The notes under the pieces are model-generated. The model did no database searches. It was given only the letters and a program-made list of their open reading frames with translations, and had not been told where the DNA came from. A stretch of 64,000 bases of DNA from the NCBI RefSeq assembly GCF_000407185.1, contig NZ_KE136482.1:124001-188000 (forward strand), written 5' to 3'. Position 1 is the stretch's first letter; the number at the start of each line of letters is the position of its first letter. The position numbers and the translations under genes are program-made. The DNA comes from Enterococcus malodoratus ATCC 43197. Its GTDB lineage: Bacteria; Bacillota; Bacilli; Lactobacillales; Enterococcaceae. Shown here piece by piece: positions 1-7,980 of this stretch.

Positions 1-1
1 T

Positions 2-148
2 TCTATTGATAATAGTGAGAAGGACGAATCTTCCCGTAAAAAAGCGGAGTCTGATTCTCGTTCACGTGAATCGGATTCTTCACGATCATCTAGTTCATCA
101 AGCTCTAGTTCATCTTCATCCGATGAACATCACCCAGATGACAATTAA
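2..148 (+). CDS. C-terminal end of a Ser-rich protein (5' truncated)
   Basis: The frame beginning at base 2 is open to a TAA at 146-148 and encodes the last 48 residues of a protein that starts outside the window. The tail is hydrophilic and low-complexity: charged D/E/K/R residues, then a run of twelve serines, then an acidic-His end (DEHHPDDN). Such tails occur on enterococcal envelope proteins, including some class A PBPs, but nothing here identifies the family. A bidirectional hairpin terminator starts at the stop codon. Confidence 0.6.
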   Translation, partial: SIDNSEKDESSRKKAESDSRSRESDSSRSSSSSSSSSSSSDEHHPDDN

Positions 149-191
149 AAAAAGAGCAACGATTTTTTATGAAAAATCGTTGCTCTTTTTT
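149..191. terminator. Bidirectional intrinsic terminator
   Basis: An A-rich arm containing AAGAGCAACGATTTTT and its complement AAAAATCGTTGCTCTT form a long stem with T-runs on both strands. It ends the Ser-rich gene on the plus strand and overlaps the last codons of the minus-strand aguR gene. Confidence 0.85.
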
Positions 192-1132
192 AATGTCATT
201 TTTTCACTGGAGGAGGCTTGATAGTCTTCAAAAAGCGGAAAAATCTGTGTGCGCTTCTTGATATCAAGTTTAATAAAAATATTGTGTACGTGGGTCTTGA
301 CTGTTCCAAGAGAAAGGAAGAGCTGATCGGCGATTTCTTGATTGGTTCGATGGAACATCAGCAGTTCAAAAACTTCAGTTTCCCTTTGCGTGAATTGGTG
401 AGCATGACAAAATCTTTGAATCATGATTGATTCTTCTTGCTCTTCAGGGCTTTCCTCTTCAGAAATTTGCCGCTCTTTTAAAAAGAAGTGGAAGAGCAGC
501 AGGCAAACGGTAATAGAAAAAATGTCTTCAGAGATGCTCCGATTATATATTTTGGTCGTTAAAGAGCTGTATTGGTCAACATTGAAGATTACAAAGCTAT
601 CCTCTAGGACGATCAGAATACTAAACAGAAAATTGATGATCGCTAATTTTTTTAGATAGCCTTTATTTAAATCGGGCAACTCTTTTTTAGTTCCTCGCCA
701 ACAATAAAAGCCCAAATAAAGGAGAAAAATTTGATTTCCTAAATAATAGAGCCAAACTTTGAAGGCTGAATTTTCTAATAATGGAATAGAGACCATCCAA
801 ACGGCTAAAGCAATGAGCAGGCCATAGTGGAACGGTTTGAGTTTTTCTTTACGCAGTTCGGCAATGATGGAAGCGGAGAAGAAGGCATTTCCCATAAAGA
901 TGATGGTCTTAACCGCAGGGGCACTCATAAATGCTTGGTCATAACTTTGGGCAAAGGAATTGATGAATTCGGTCATATAAATAATGATGTTGTCAAAAAT
1001 GAAGAAGGCTAGATAGAAACTGATCAGCAGAAACACTTTGTTTTTTTCTTTTAGATAGGAATTTATAGCAAACGCCATGGTGATGGAATAAAGAATGATC
1101 AAAAGAATATTGTAAACGAAGATAGCTATCAT
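167..1132 (-). CDS. aguR: Membrane-bound LuxR-type activator of the agmatine operon (AguR)
   Basis: 321 residues. About residues 1-230 are strongly hydrophobic and form several membrane helices. Residues 247-298 are a LuxR-type helix-turn-helix (FTQRETEVFELL ... TVKTHVHNIFIKL). This is the architecture of AguR, described in Lactococcus lactis and Enterococcus as a membrane sensor of agmatine that activates the agu operon. The gene is divergent from aguB, which supports the role. The start at 1132 has an AAAGGGG ribosome site about seven bases upstream. The last codons lie inside the terminator hairpin shared with the neighbouring gene. Agmatine as the signal is inferred from the family and the context. 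Confidence 0.88.
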   Translation of the reverse strand: MIAIFVYNILLIILYSITMAFAINSYLKEKNKVFLLISFYLAFFIFDNIIIYMTEFINSFAQSYDQAFMSAPAVKTIIFMGNAFFSASIIAELRKEKLKPFHYGLLIALAVWMVSIPLLENSAFKVWLYYLGNQIFLLYLGFYCWRGTKKELPDLNKGYLKKLAIINFLFSILIVLEDSFVIFNVDQYSSLTTKIYNRSISEDIFSITVCLLLFHFFLKERQISEEESPEEQEESIMIQRFCHAHQFTQRETEVFELLMFHRTNQEIADQLFLSLGTVKTHVHNIFIKLDIKKRTQIFPLFEDYQASSSEKMTLKKSNDFS

Positions 1133-1310
1133 ATTGAATCCCCTTTCATTTTAGAATCAAGATTCCTGTTTTTCACTCTAAGTATAACACCATTTATTCC
1201 CTCTTCGTTCCAAAATACGCTAAACTTTTCCCTAAACTTTTCTAAACCCTTGAAAAATAAAAGGTTTACATCTAAAAATAAACCATCTATGTAATGGTGA
1301 ATTACGCAAA

Positions 1311-1324
1311 TGATAGCGTTTACA
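1311..1324 (+). promoter_or_regulatory. Candidate cre (CcpA) site in the agu promoter region
   Basis: TGATAGCGTTTACA fits the catabolite-responsive element TGWAANCGNTNWCA with one mismatch. It lies about 80 bases upstream of aguB. Its TTTACA end could be a -35 box, with TAAACT at 1340-1345 as a weak -10 (15-base spacing). Glucose repression of agu operons is known in related bacteria; this site would explain it here. Confidence 0.55.
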
Positions 1325-1405
1325 TCCTTTAGCTTATCGTAAACTAGAGCTTTTTATCCTAAGGTAAAGATGCAAAAGCAAACAAATTACTTAGGAGGCG
1401 TCAAC

Positions 1406-2425
1406 ATGACAAAAAGAGATTTCATTACAACAGAAAATTACACACGGGAGGAGATTCAATACATCGTCGATTTATCATTGAAAATCAAAGCTTCTATTAA
1501 GAACGGTTTTTATCCGCCATTATTAAAAGATAAAGTGTTAGGCATGATCTTCCAGCAATCTTCTACTAGAACACGGGTTTCATTTGAAACAGCGATGACG
1601 CAATTAGGCGGACACGCAGAATATTTGGCACCTGGTCAAATCCAATTAGGCGGACACGAAACAATTGAAGATACAAGTCGTGTACTATCTCGTTTAGTCG
1701 ATATCTTGATGGCACGGGTTGAACGTCACCACAGTGTGTATGACTTATCCAACAACGCAACCATTCCAGTTATCAACGGCATGTCAGATTTTAACCATCC
1801 AACGCAAGAATTAGGCGATCTTTGTACAATGATCGAACATCTGCCGGAAGGCAAGAAAATCGAAGACTGTAAAGTTTCCTTCATTGGTGATGCGACACAA
1901 GTATGTTTCTCATTAGGTTTAGTCGCAACAAAAATGGGTATGGAATTTGTACAATTCGGTCCTGAAGGGTTCCAATTAAACGATGATCATCGTGCAAGAT
2001 TAGATGCGATCTGTAAAGATTCAGGCGGTTCATATACGGTTTCTGATCAAATCGAATCAATCGAAGGCTCAGACTTTGTTTACACTGATGTTTGGTACGG
2101 ATTGTATGAAGCCGAATTATCAGAGGAAGAACGCATGAGCACTTTCTATCCGAAATACCAAGTAAATGACGAATTGATGAAACGTGCCGGAGCCAATGCG
2201 AAATTCATGCACTGCCTGCCTGCAAGCCGTGGTGAAGAAGTAACAGATGAAGTAATGGATGGACCAAACTCGATTTGTTTCGATGAAGCAGAAAATCGTT
2301 TGACATCGATTCGCGGCCTATTAGTTTACTTGATGCACGATTATGCAGAGAAGAATCCAATCGATGAAAAGAAAAAAGCAGAAGCAAAAGCAGATTTGGA
2401 AGTCTTTTTAGGCAAAGCGCTATAG
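1406..2425 (+). CDS. aguB: Putrescine carbamoyltransferase
   Basis: 339 residues, the usual length for enterococcal putrescine carbamoyltransferase. It phosphorolyses N-carbamoylputrescine to putrescine and carbamoyl phosphate in the cytoplasm. Visible motifs are the carbamoyl-phosphate loop SSTRTR (residues 52-57), [11 protein letters not shown], the YGLY segment typical of this family rather than ornithine transcarbamylase, and HCLP at 269-272. I chose ATG 1406 because AGGAGG lies eight bases upstream (1392-1397); an in-frame upstream ATG at 1370 has no such site. It is the first gene of the aguBDAC operon. Confidence 0.95.
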   Translation: MTKRDFITTENYTREEIQYIVDLSLKIKASIKNGFYPPLLKDKVLGMIFQQSSTRTRVSFETAMTQLGGHAEYLAPGQIQLGGHETIEDTSRVLSRLVDILMARVERHHSVYDLSNNATIPVINGMSDFNHPTQELGDLCTMIEHLPEGKKIEDCKVSFIGDATQVCFSLGLVATKMGMEFVQFGPEGFQLNDDHRARLDAICKDSGGSYTVSDQIESIEGSDFVYTDVWYGLYEAELSEEERMSTFYPKYQVNDELMKRAGANAKFMHCLPASRGEEVTDEVMDGPNSICFDEAENRLTSIRGLLVYLMHDYAEKNPIDEKKKAEAKADLEVFLGKAL

Positions 2426-2488
2426 ACCCCAGAGGTGAGGACGGAAATGATCTGCTGCAATAAAACCAATCAGGATTATTTCCATTCG

Positions 2489-2512
2489 GGGGTTGAGGCA
2501 ATCCTCAATCCC
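2489..2512 (+). other. Stable stem-loop between aguB and aguD
   Basis: GGGGTTGAGG and CCTCAATCCC can form a ten-pair stem (one G-U) around a four-base CAAT loop, in the 118-base gap between the first two agu genes. No strong T-run follows, so it looks more like an mRNA processing or stability element than a terminator. Confidence 0.5.
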
Positions 2513-2543
2513 TGTTTCCCTTGTACCGGAAAGGAAGAAAACA

Positions 2544-3935
2544 ATGGGAGAAAAAAAGAAGAAGTTTAGTTTGATGAGTGCAATATTATCCGTTATCTGT
2601 GTCGTGTTCGTGGCAGAGGCAGCGGCGCCGGTTGCGGCGATTGGAAATTCACAATTTTTTTGGTGGATCTTCCTGCTGATCGCGTTCCTTTTGCCATACG
2701 GCTTAATGTCTTCAGAATTAGGCACAACATATATTGGCGATGGCGGGATCTATGACTGGGTGACACAGGCCTTTGGACATCGCTGGGGGTCACGTGTTTC
2801 GTGGTACTACTGGATCAATTATCCGTTATGGTTGGCTTCGCTGGCAGTTGTTTGTCCCGATCTGTTAACAACGATCACAGGGGTTGAATTCTCAACATTA
2901 CCAGCTATTTTGATTGAATTAGTGTTTATTTGGGTAATTGTTTGGATCAGTTTTTATCCAGTCAGTGACAGTGTATGGATTCTAAATGGTGCGGCTGTCA
3001 TTAAAATGATCTTGGCCATTTTGATCGGCGGATTAGGTGTTTACACCGCTGTTACGAAAGGTGTAGCTAATGAGTTTACCTTGTCATCGATGCTGCCAAG
3101 TTTAGATTTAAATAGTTTATCCTTTATTTCGGTTATCATTTTTAACTTATTAGGTTTCGAAGTTATTTGTACTTTCGCGGATGATATGGAAAATCCTAAG
3201 AAACAAATTCCACAATCGATCATTGTCGGCGGTATCGTAATCGCGGCAATCTACATCTTCTCAGCATTCGGGATCGGTGTAGCGATTCCAACGGATCAAA
3301 TCAGTACCGGAAGCGGACTGATGGACAGCTTTAAACTATTGACTGGTTCAACTGGCGGCTGGTTTATTATCTTGATGGCGTTCTTGTTCTTGCTGACATT
3401 ATTCGGCAACATGATTTCTTGGTCGCTTGGTGTGAACAATACGGCCTGCTATGCGGCTGAAAATGGCGATATGCCGAAATTTTTCGCAAAACGCGGCGGG
3501 AAAGACGAAATGCCGATTGGGGCCGCGATTATGAATGGGATCGTTGCGACTGTCGTCGTAGTGATTGCGCCGATTTTACCAAATCAGGATTTATTCTGGG
3601 CGTTCTTCTCATTGAACCTAGTAATGTTCTTAATGTCTTATGTACCAGTATTCCCAGCTTTCTACAAATTAAGAAAAATCGATCCAGATACACCACGACC
3701 ATTCAAAGTTGGCGGAAGCGATGCTTTCTTGAAAGTTTTGGTTGCGCTGCCAATGATTATGATCGTCATTTCATTGATCTTTACAGCATTACCGTTGCAG
3801 TTTGACCCTGCGACACTAAGTGAACAACTGCCGATCACGATCGGAGCTGTCGTCTTCACCGTATTTGGTGAAGGGATTATATGGGTGAAAAAAATCAAAA
3901 AAGAGGGAGTAATTTATCATGGCGAAAAGAATTGA
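2544..3935 (+). CDS. aguD: Agmatine/putrescine antiporter (APC superfamily)
   Basis: 463 residues with about twelve hydrophobic segments, the form of amino acid/polyamine antiporters of the APC superfamily (GadC-like). It should import agmatine in exchange for putrescine, closing the energy-yielding cycle. The function comes from its place between aguB and aguA, where AguD sits in enterococci and lactococci. ATG 2544 has an AAGGAAG site seven bases upstream; the reading frame extends further upstream without one. The 3' end overlaps the aguA start by 17 bases, suggesting coupled translation. Confidence 0.92.
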   Translation: MGEKKKKFSLMSAILSVICVVFVAEAAAPVAAIGNSQFFWWIFLLIAFLLPYGLMSSELGTTYIGDGGIYDWVTQAFGHRWGSRVSWYYWINYPLWLASLAVVCPDLLTTITGVEFSTLPAILIELVFIWVIVWISFYPVSDSVWILNGAAVIKMILAILIGGLGVYTAVTKGVANEFTLSSMLPSLDLNSLSFISVIIFNLLGFEVICTFADDMENPKKQIPQSIIVGGIVIAAIYIFSAFGIGVAIPTDQISTGSGLMDSFKLLTGSTGGWFIILMAFLFLLTLFGNMISWSLGVNNTACYAAENGDMPKFFAKRGGKDEMPIGAAIMNGIVATVVVVIAPILPNQDLFWAFFSLNLVMFLMSYVPVFPAFYKLRKIDPDTPRPFKVGGSDAFLKVLVALPMIMIVISLIFTALPLQFDPATLSEQLPITIGAVVFTVFGEGIIWVKKIKKEGVIYHGEKN

Positions 3936-5016
3936 AAAGACAACACCGAAACAAGACGGATTTAGAATGCCCGGCGAGTACGAACCACAAGAGAAAGTTT
4001 GGATGATTTGGCCTGAACGTCCAGATAACTGGCGCGATGGCGGGAAACCAGCACAAGAAGCTTTCACTGAGGTTGCTAAAGCGATCAGCAAATTTACACC
4101 AATGAATGTGGTAGTTTCACAACAACAATTCCAAAACTGTCGTCGTCAATTACCAGAAGATATCACTGTTTATGAAATGTCGAATGACGATGCTTGGATT
4201 CGCGATTGCGGCCCAAGTTTTGTGATCAATGATAAAGGCGAATTACGCGGAAATGACTGGGGCTTCAACGCTTGGGGCGGTCTTGTTGACGGATTGTATT
4301 TCCCATGGGATCAAGACGATTTAGTCGCACAGAAAATTTGTGAGATTGAACATGTAGATTCTTATCGCACGGATGATTTTATTTTAGAAGGCGGATCTTT
4401 CCACGTTGATGGAGAAGGCACTGTTTTAGTAACAGAAATGTGCTTGTTAAGTGAAGGGCGCAATCCTCACATGACAAAAGAAGAAATCGAACAAAAATTA
4501 TGCGATTACTTGAATTGTGAAAAAGTCCTTTGGTTAGGCGATGGGATTGATCCAGAAGAAACGAATGGACACGTGGATGATGTGGCATGTTTCGTTCGAC
4601 CTGGTGAGGTTGCATGTATCTATACAGAAGATAAAGACAGCCCATTCTATGAAGCGGCTCAAGATGCGTACAAACGTTTAAATGAAATGACGGATGCGAA
4701 AGGCCGTAAACTAAAAGTTCATAAAATTTGCTGCCCGATCGAAAATGTAACGATCGACGGCAACTTCAAGATCGACTACGTGGAAGGAACGATGCCGCGG
4801 GAAGATGGCGATATTTGTATCGCTTCATACATGAACTTCTTGATTACGAATAACGGTGTGATCGTTCCGCAATATGGCGATAAGAATGATGCATTAGCGC
4901 TTGAACAATTAGAAATGATTTTCCCAGATAGAGAAATTGTGGGTGTTAATACTGTAGAAATCGTCTACGGTGGCGGAAATATTCACTGTATCACACAACA
5001 ACAACCACAAAGATAG
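3919..5016 (+). CDS. aguA: Agmatine deiminase
   Basis: 365 residues, the same length as the crystallised E. faecalis enzyme. It hydrolyses agmatine to N-carbamoylputrescine and ammonia (guanidino-group-modifying superfamily). The catalytic Cys is C357 in GGGNIHCIT near the C-terminus, and NGHVDD carries the catalytic His-x-Asp. GGXH-type loops and the W-rich N-terminus (EKVWMIWPERPDNW) are also present. The start has a GAGGGA site and lies inside the end of aguD. Ammonia production gives acid resistance. Confidence 0.96.
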   Translation: MAKRIEKTTPKQDGFRMPGEYEPQEKVWMIWPERPDNWRDGGKPAQEAFTEVAKAISKFTPMNVVVSQQQFQNCRRQLPEDITVYEMSNDDAWIRDCGPSFVINDKGELRGNDWGFNAWGGLVDGLYFPWDQDDLVAQKICEIEHVDSYRTDDFILEGGSFHVDGEGTVLVTEMCLLSEGRNPHMTKEEIEQKLCDYLNCEKVLWLGDGIDPEETNGHVDDVACFVRPGEVACIYTEDKDSPFYEAAQDAYKRLNEMTDAKGRKLKVHKICCPIENVTIDGNFKIDYVEGTMPREDGDICIASYMNFLITNNGVIVPQYGDKNDALALEQLEMIFPDREIVGVNTVEIVYGGGNIHCITQQQPQR

Positions 5017-5025
5017 GAGACGCTC

Positions 5026-5955
5026 ATGTCAAAAATCGTTATCGCATTAGGCGGAAATGCTTTGGGCAATTCCGCGAATGAACAGTTAACTAAAGCCGAA
5101 TTAGCGGCGAAATCAATTGCGGATTTAATTACTGCGGGGCATCATGTTGTGATCGCTCACGGAAATGGACCGCAAGTTGGGAAGATTCGTTTAGCGTTTG
5201 AAGAAACTAGCCAAACACCAGAAGATACCATGCCGTTTCCAGAGTGTACGGCAATGAGTCAAGGCTATATTGGGTATCACTTGCAGCAAGCCATTGATGA
5301 AGAATTGGTAGCCCGCGGCTTGGGGGATATCCCAGTTGTCTCGATGTTGACACAAGTCGTGGTTGATCCTGCTGATCCGGCATTTGCCAACCCAACGAAA
5401 CCAATCGGCGGGTATTACAGCGAAGAAGAAGCGAAAAAATTGATGGCCGAAAGTGATGATGTATACGTAGAAGATGCAGGACGCGGCTGGCGACGGGTAG
5501 TGCCATCACCAAAACCGGTCGATATCTACGAAAAAATCAGTTTAAAAACCTTAGTCGATGCGGGGCAAGTCGTAATCGCCTGTGGTGGAGGAGGTATCCC
5601 GGTAATTTATGAAGGGACCCATTATAAAGGGGTCGATGCTGTAATCGATAAGGATTTTGCCGCAGCAAAAATGGCGGCACTGATCGATGCGGATGTCTTC
5701 ATTATCTTAACGGCGGTTGATCATGTCTTTGTTAACTTTGGCACGCCAGAGCAAAAAGCCTTGGAAACAACAACGGTAGCGGATATGCAAAAATATATCG
5801 AAGAGAAACAATTCGCACCCGGCAGCATGCTGCCGAAAGTCGAGGCCGCAATGGATTTCGCTGAATCAAAGGCAGGCCGACAAGCCATCATTGCCTCATT
5901 GGAACAAGCGTCAGAAGCAGTTAAAGGCACTAGCGGAACAATCGTACAAATGTAA
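5026..5955 (+). CDS. aguC: Carbamate kinase of the agmatine pathway
   Basis: 309 residues, standard carbamate kinase length. It transfers phosphate from carbamoyl phosphate to ADP, giving ATP, CO2 and ammonia. Family features are IALGGNALG at the N-terminus, VVIAHGNGPQVG, CGGGGIPV and a conserved ALIDADVFIILTAVD stretch. TAGGAGA lies just upstream of ATG 5026, nine bases after aguA. It is the last gene of the operon; a strong terminator follows. An arcC role in arginine deimination is possible for the family, but the context makes aguC the better name. Confidence 0.94.
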   Translation: MSKIVIALGGNALGNSANEQLTKAELAAKSIADLITAGHHVVIAHGNGPQVGKIRLAFEETSQTPEDTMPFPECTAMSQGYIGYHLQQAIDEELVARGLGDIPVVSMLTQVVVDPADPAFANPTKPIGGYYSEEEAKKLMAESDDVYVEDAGRGWRRVVPSPKPVDIYEKISLKTLVDAGQVVIACGGGGIPVIYEGTHYKGVDAVIDKDFAAAKMAALIDADVFIILTAVDHVFVNFGTPEQKALETTTVADMQKYIEEKQFAPGSMLPKVEAAMDFAESKAGRQAIIASLEQASEAVKGTSGTIVQM

Positions 5956-5961
5956 TTGCGT

Positions 5962-6005
5962 ATCCCCAGATATTTGGCAAAAAACCAAATATCTGGGGAT
6001 TTTTG
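5962..6005 (+). terminator. Terminator of the agu operon
   Basis: ATCCCCAGATATTTGG and CCAAATATCTGGGGAT form a perfect 16-pair stem with a short loop, followed by TTTTTG. Confidence 0.92.
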
Positions 6006-6054
6006 TGTTGTTTAAAGGAGTACAATAAAAGTAAAAAGGGAAGTGAAAGGAGTC

Positions 6055-6723
6055 ATGAAAAATCAAACAGTTGAAAAGCTCTGGAATGTCATGATTTGTT
6101 TAGGATTGGGCGGCTTAGTTCTCTTGTTCTCTGTACTTTTTTCAATGTTTTTGTGGGCGGCTCAAGGAAACAATAGTCATAATTGCTCAGTCATCGAAAT
6201 CTTTGCGATGTGTTTTTTCAGTCTGTTTGCTTCATTTGTGATGCTGCGGCTTTCCGAAAGTTTAAAGTTATTCTCTTTTGATTTGAAGTTTTTTTCAAAG
6301 AAAAATGGACGAATACTGTTTCTCTGTACGCTTTTAATGTTGACACTTTTATTTGCCGAAATAGTTCTCATGAATCAACACCTGATCAGTGATAAGACCA
6401 TGAATCCACTTGCAGCTCAAGTTTTTACGAATGTACCGCCGCTGATCATGGTGCTCTTCTCCTTTGTTTTTGCCCCAATTATGGAAGAGGTCGTTTTTCG
6501 CGGTGGAATCATTGGTTTGGTTTTCAATGATCATTTGCTGTTAGGTGTCTGCATGTCCAGTCTGATTTATTGTTTGCTCGTGCGGCCGGAAAATATTTTT
6601 GATTGGCTGCTATGTTTTGCCACGAATGCTGTTTTGGGGATTTCCTATGCAAAAACAAAACGACTAGAGGTACCGATTATTATTAAAATGATTGCTGTTT
6701 TATTTATCGCACTATCTATTTAA
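6055..6723 (+). CDS. CPBP-family membrane protein lacking catalytic residues (probable pseudo-protease)
   Basis: 222 residues, multi-pass. It is collinear with the next gene's product (221 residues), and that alignment fixes the start at ATG 6055 although the ribosome site is poorly spaced. CPBP (Abi/CAAX-like) glutamyl proteases use EEXXXR, FXXXH and HXXXN motifs. EEVVFR is intact (144-149), but the FXXXH histidine is V176 and HXXXN has become K211...V215. It therefore looks catalytically dead, perhaps a regulatory partner of its neighbour. CPBP proteins often serve bacteriocin immunity or membrane proteolysis; no bacteriocin gene is visible nearby. Confidence 0.8.
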   Translation: MKNQTVEKLWNVMICLGLGGLVLLFSVLFSMFLWAAQGNNSHNCSVIEIFAMCFFSLFASFVMLRLSESLKLFSFDLKFFSKKNGRILFLCTLLMLTLLFAEIVLMNQHLISDKTMNPLAAQVFTNVPPLIMVLFSFVFAPIMEEVVFRGGIIGLVFNDHLLLGVCMSSLIYCLLVRPENIFDWLLCFATNAVLGISYAKTKRLEVPIIIKMIAVLFIALSI

Positions 6724-6741
6724 GTTGTAGAAGGAGAAGGT

Positions 6742-7407
6742 ATGAGAGAGAAAACAAGTGAAGGTTTATCGAATATTTTGACTATGTTGGTTTTGGCGGG
6801 AACCTATTTGCTGCTGTATACGGTGTTGATTTTTCTGATTCAGAGTTCTTATAATCCAGCAACAAAAGATTTTTCAGGCTCATCAAGTTTATTGATCTGT
6901 CTTTTCGGAGCGGGTAGTTCCATTGTATTATTACGGCAATTAAAAAAATCGGAGGTGCTATTATATAATCCAGCTTTTTCTGTGAAGAAAACGATCAGCG
7001 TCATTGTTTTGGGGTGTCTAGTGAAACTATTATTTATTTTAGGCATGGCTACACTTATAACAAAAAATAGTGAATCTATGGCTTCTAGTGAACAAACGCT
7101 CAGTCAAATGATGCAAGGCCTGCCCTTTGCAGTATCGATTTTTATTTTTTGCGTGTGCACGCCAATCATGGAGGAAGTTGTTTTTCGCGGAGGTATTATG
7201 AGCGTGGTCTTTAAGAATCGGCTCATTATAGGAATCATTGTTTCGAGTTTGATCTTTGCATCGTTTCACTTGCCGCAAAATCTTTTTGAATGGATTCTTT
7301 ATATAGGTGCTGGTTTGATCCTAGGATTGTCCTATGGAAAAACGAATCAACTTTTCATACCGTTTGCGATTCATTTTTTTACCAATCTTTTCTCGAGCTA
7401 TATCTAG
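6742..7407 (+). CDS. CPBP-family intramembrane glutamic endopeptidase
   Basis: 221 residues with about six to seven membrane helices. All three CPBP motifs are present: EEVVFRG (E144, E145, R149), FASFH (H176) and HFFTN (H211, N215). This family includes CAAX-type proteases and bacteriocin self-immunity proteins. AAGGAG lies about five bases before ATG 6742, and the gene follows its degenerate paralogue by 18 bases, so they are co-transcribed and probably arose by duplication. The substrate is unknown. Confidence 0.85.
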   Translation: MREKTSEGLSNILTMLVLAGTYLLLYTVLIFLIQSSYNPATKDFSGSSSLLICLFGAGSSIVLLRQLKKSEVLLYNPAFSVKKTISVIVLGCLVKLLFILGMATLITKNSESMASSEQTLSQMMQGLPFAVSIFIFCVCTPIMEEVVFRGGIMSVVFKNRLIIGIIVSSLIFASFHLPQNLFEWILYIGAGLILGLSYGKTNQLFIPFAIHFFTNLFSSYI

Positions 7408-7412
7408 AGTGA

Positions 7413-7464
7413 GTAAAAATATATCCCTTCATTGCGTCGAGAGGTTAGCGCAATGAAGGGATAT
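7413..7464 (-). terminator. Terminator of the 143-residue helical protein gene
   Basis: ATATCCCTTCATTGCG and its complement form a 16-pair stem. On the minus strand the stem is followed by ATTTTTAC, so it mainly ends the minus-strand gene; on the plus strand the T-run is weak. Confidence 0.75.
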
Positions 7465-7474
7465 GAATGATGAA

Positions 7475-7906
7475 TTAGTCAATTTCTGCCAAAAGCTTTG
7501 CACTATCACGTTCAATCAAACTCCGCATACTTTCTTTGTATTGGCTCAAATCCAGGTTGGCCAACTTCGTTTTGATCGTTGGAACTAATTCCGGCTTCGC
7601 TTGGGCTAAATGAGCCAAGTAGGGGATACATTGGCGAACGACGGGTGCTTTTGAGTCATCTAGGACTGCCAGAATTTCTTCAAGATGGGTCTCAATAAAT
7701 TTCTGTGAATCCCAGCGAGCATTGATCATAAAAAATTTGAAAGTGCGTCCGCGTCCGCAAGAACGGCTTGTGTTGAGTGCAGGCAAGAATGACGCTAAAT
7801 CATCGGCATAAATAGGTGCGGTGCTGGCTTCGACTTCCAATTGCTTGAAAGCGGTCATCGCTTCTTTGGTATCTTTTGCAGTCAATAATTCGAATAAATC
7901 TTCCAT
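7475..7906 (-). CDS. Small all-helical protein, HEAT-like, function unknown
   Basis: 143 residues, soluble and apparently all alpha-helical, with leucine-rich helices (VVRQCIPYLAHLAQ, ELVPTIKTKLANLDL) resembling HEAT repeats. I chose ATG 7906 because AGGAG sits eight bases upstream; an in-frame TTG at 7921 overlaps that site. A short CGRGR segment is unusual. It lies between the CPBP pair and the PBP gene, each with its own terminator, so it is probably a single-gene unit. I do not recognise a function. Confidence 0.7.
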   Translation of the reverse strand: MEDLFELLTAKDTKEAMTAFKQLEVEASTAPIYADDLASFLPALNTSRSCGRGRTFKFFMINARWDSQKFIETHLEEILAVLDDSKAPVVRQCIPYLAHLAQAKPELVPTIKTKLANLDLSQYKESMRSLIERDSAKLLAEID

Positions 7907-7952
7907 ATTTTCACTCCTCAATACTTAGTTGTTTTGTCCCATTTTCTATAGC

Positions 7953-7980
7953 AAAACAGTCGTCAATTGACGACTGTTTT
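7953..7980 (-). terminator. Palindromic terminator after the PBP gene
   Basis: AAAACAGTCGTCAA joined to TTGACGACTGTTTT is a perfect 28-base palindrome next to the stop codon of the PBP gene. The T-run is supplied by the stem itself, so termination efficiency is uncertain. Confidence 0.65.

Noticed and set aside
6-221. Open frame of 71 codons across the first terminator
   Set aside because: It runs out of frame with the Ser-rich tail, crosses the hairpin and has no ribosome site.
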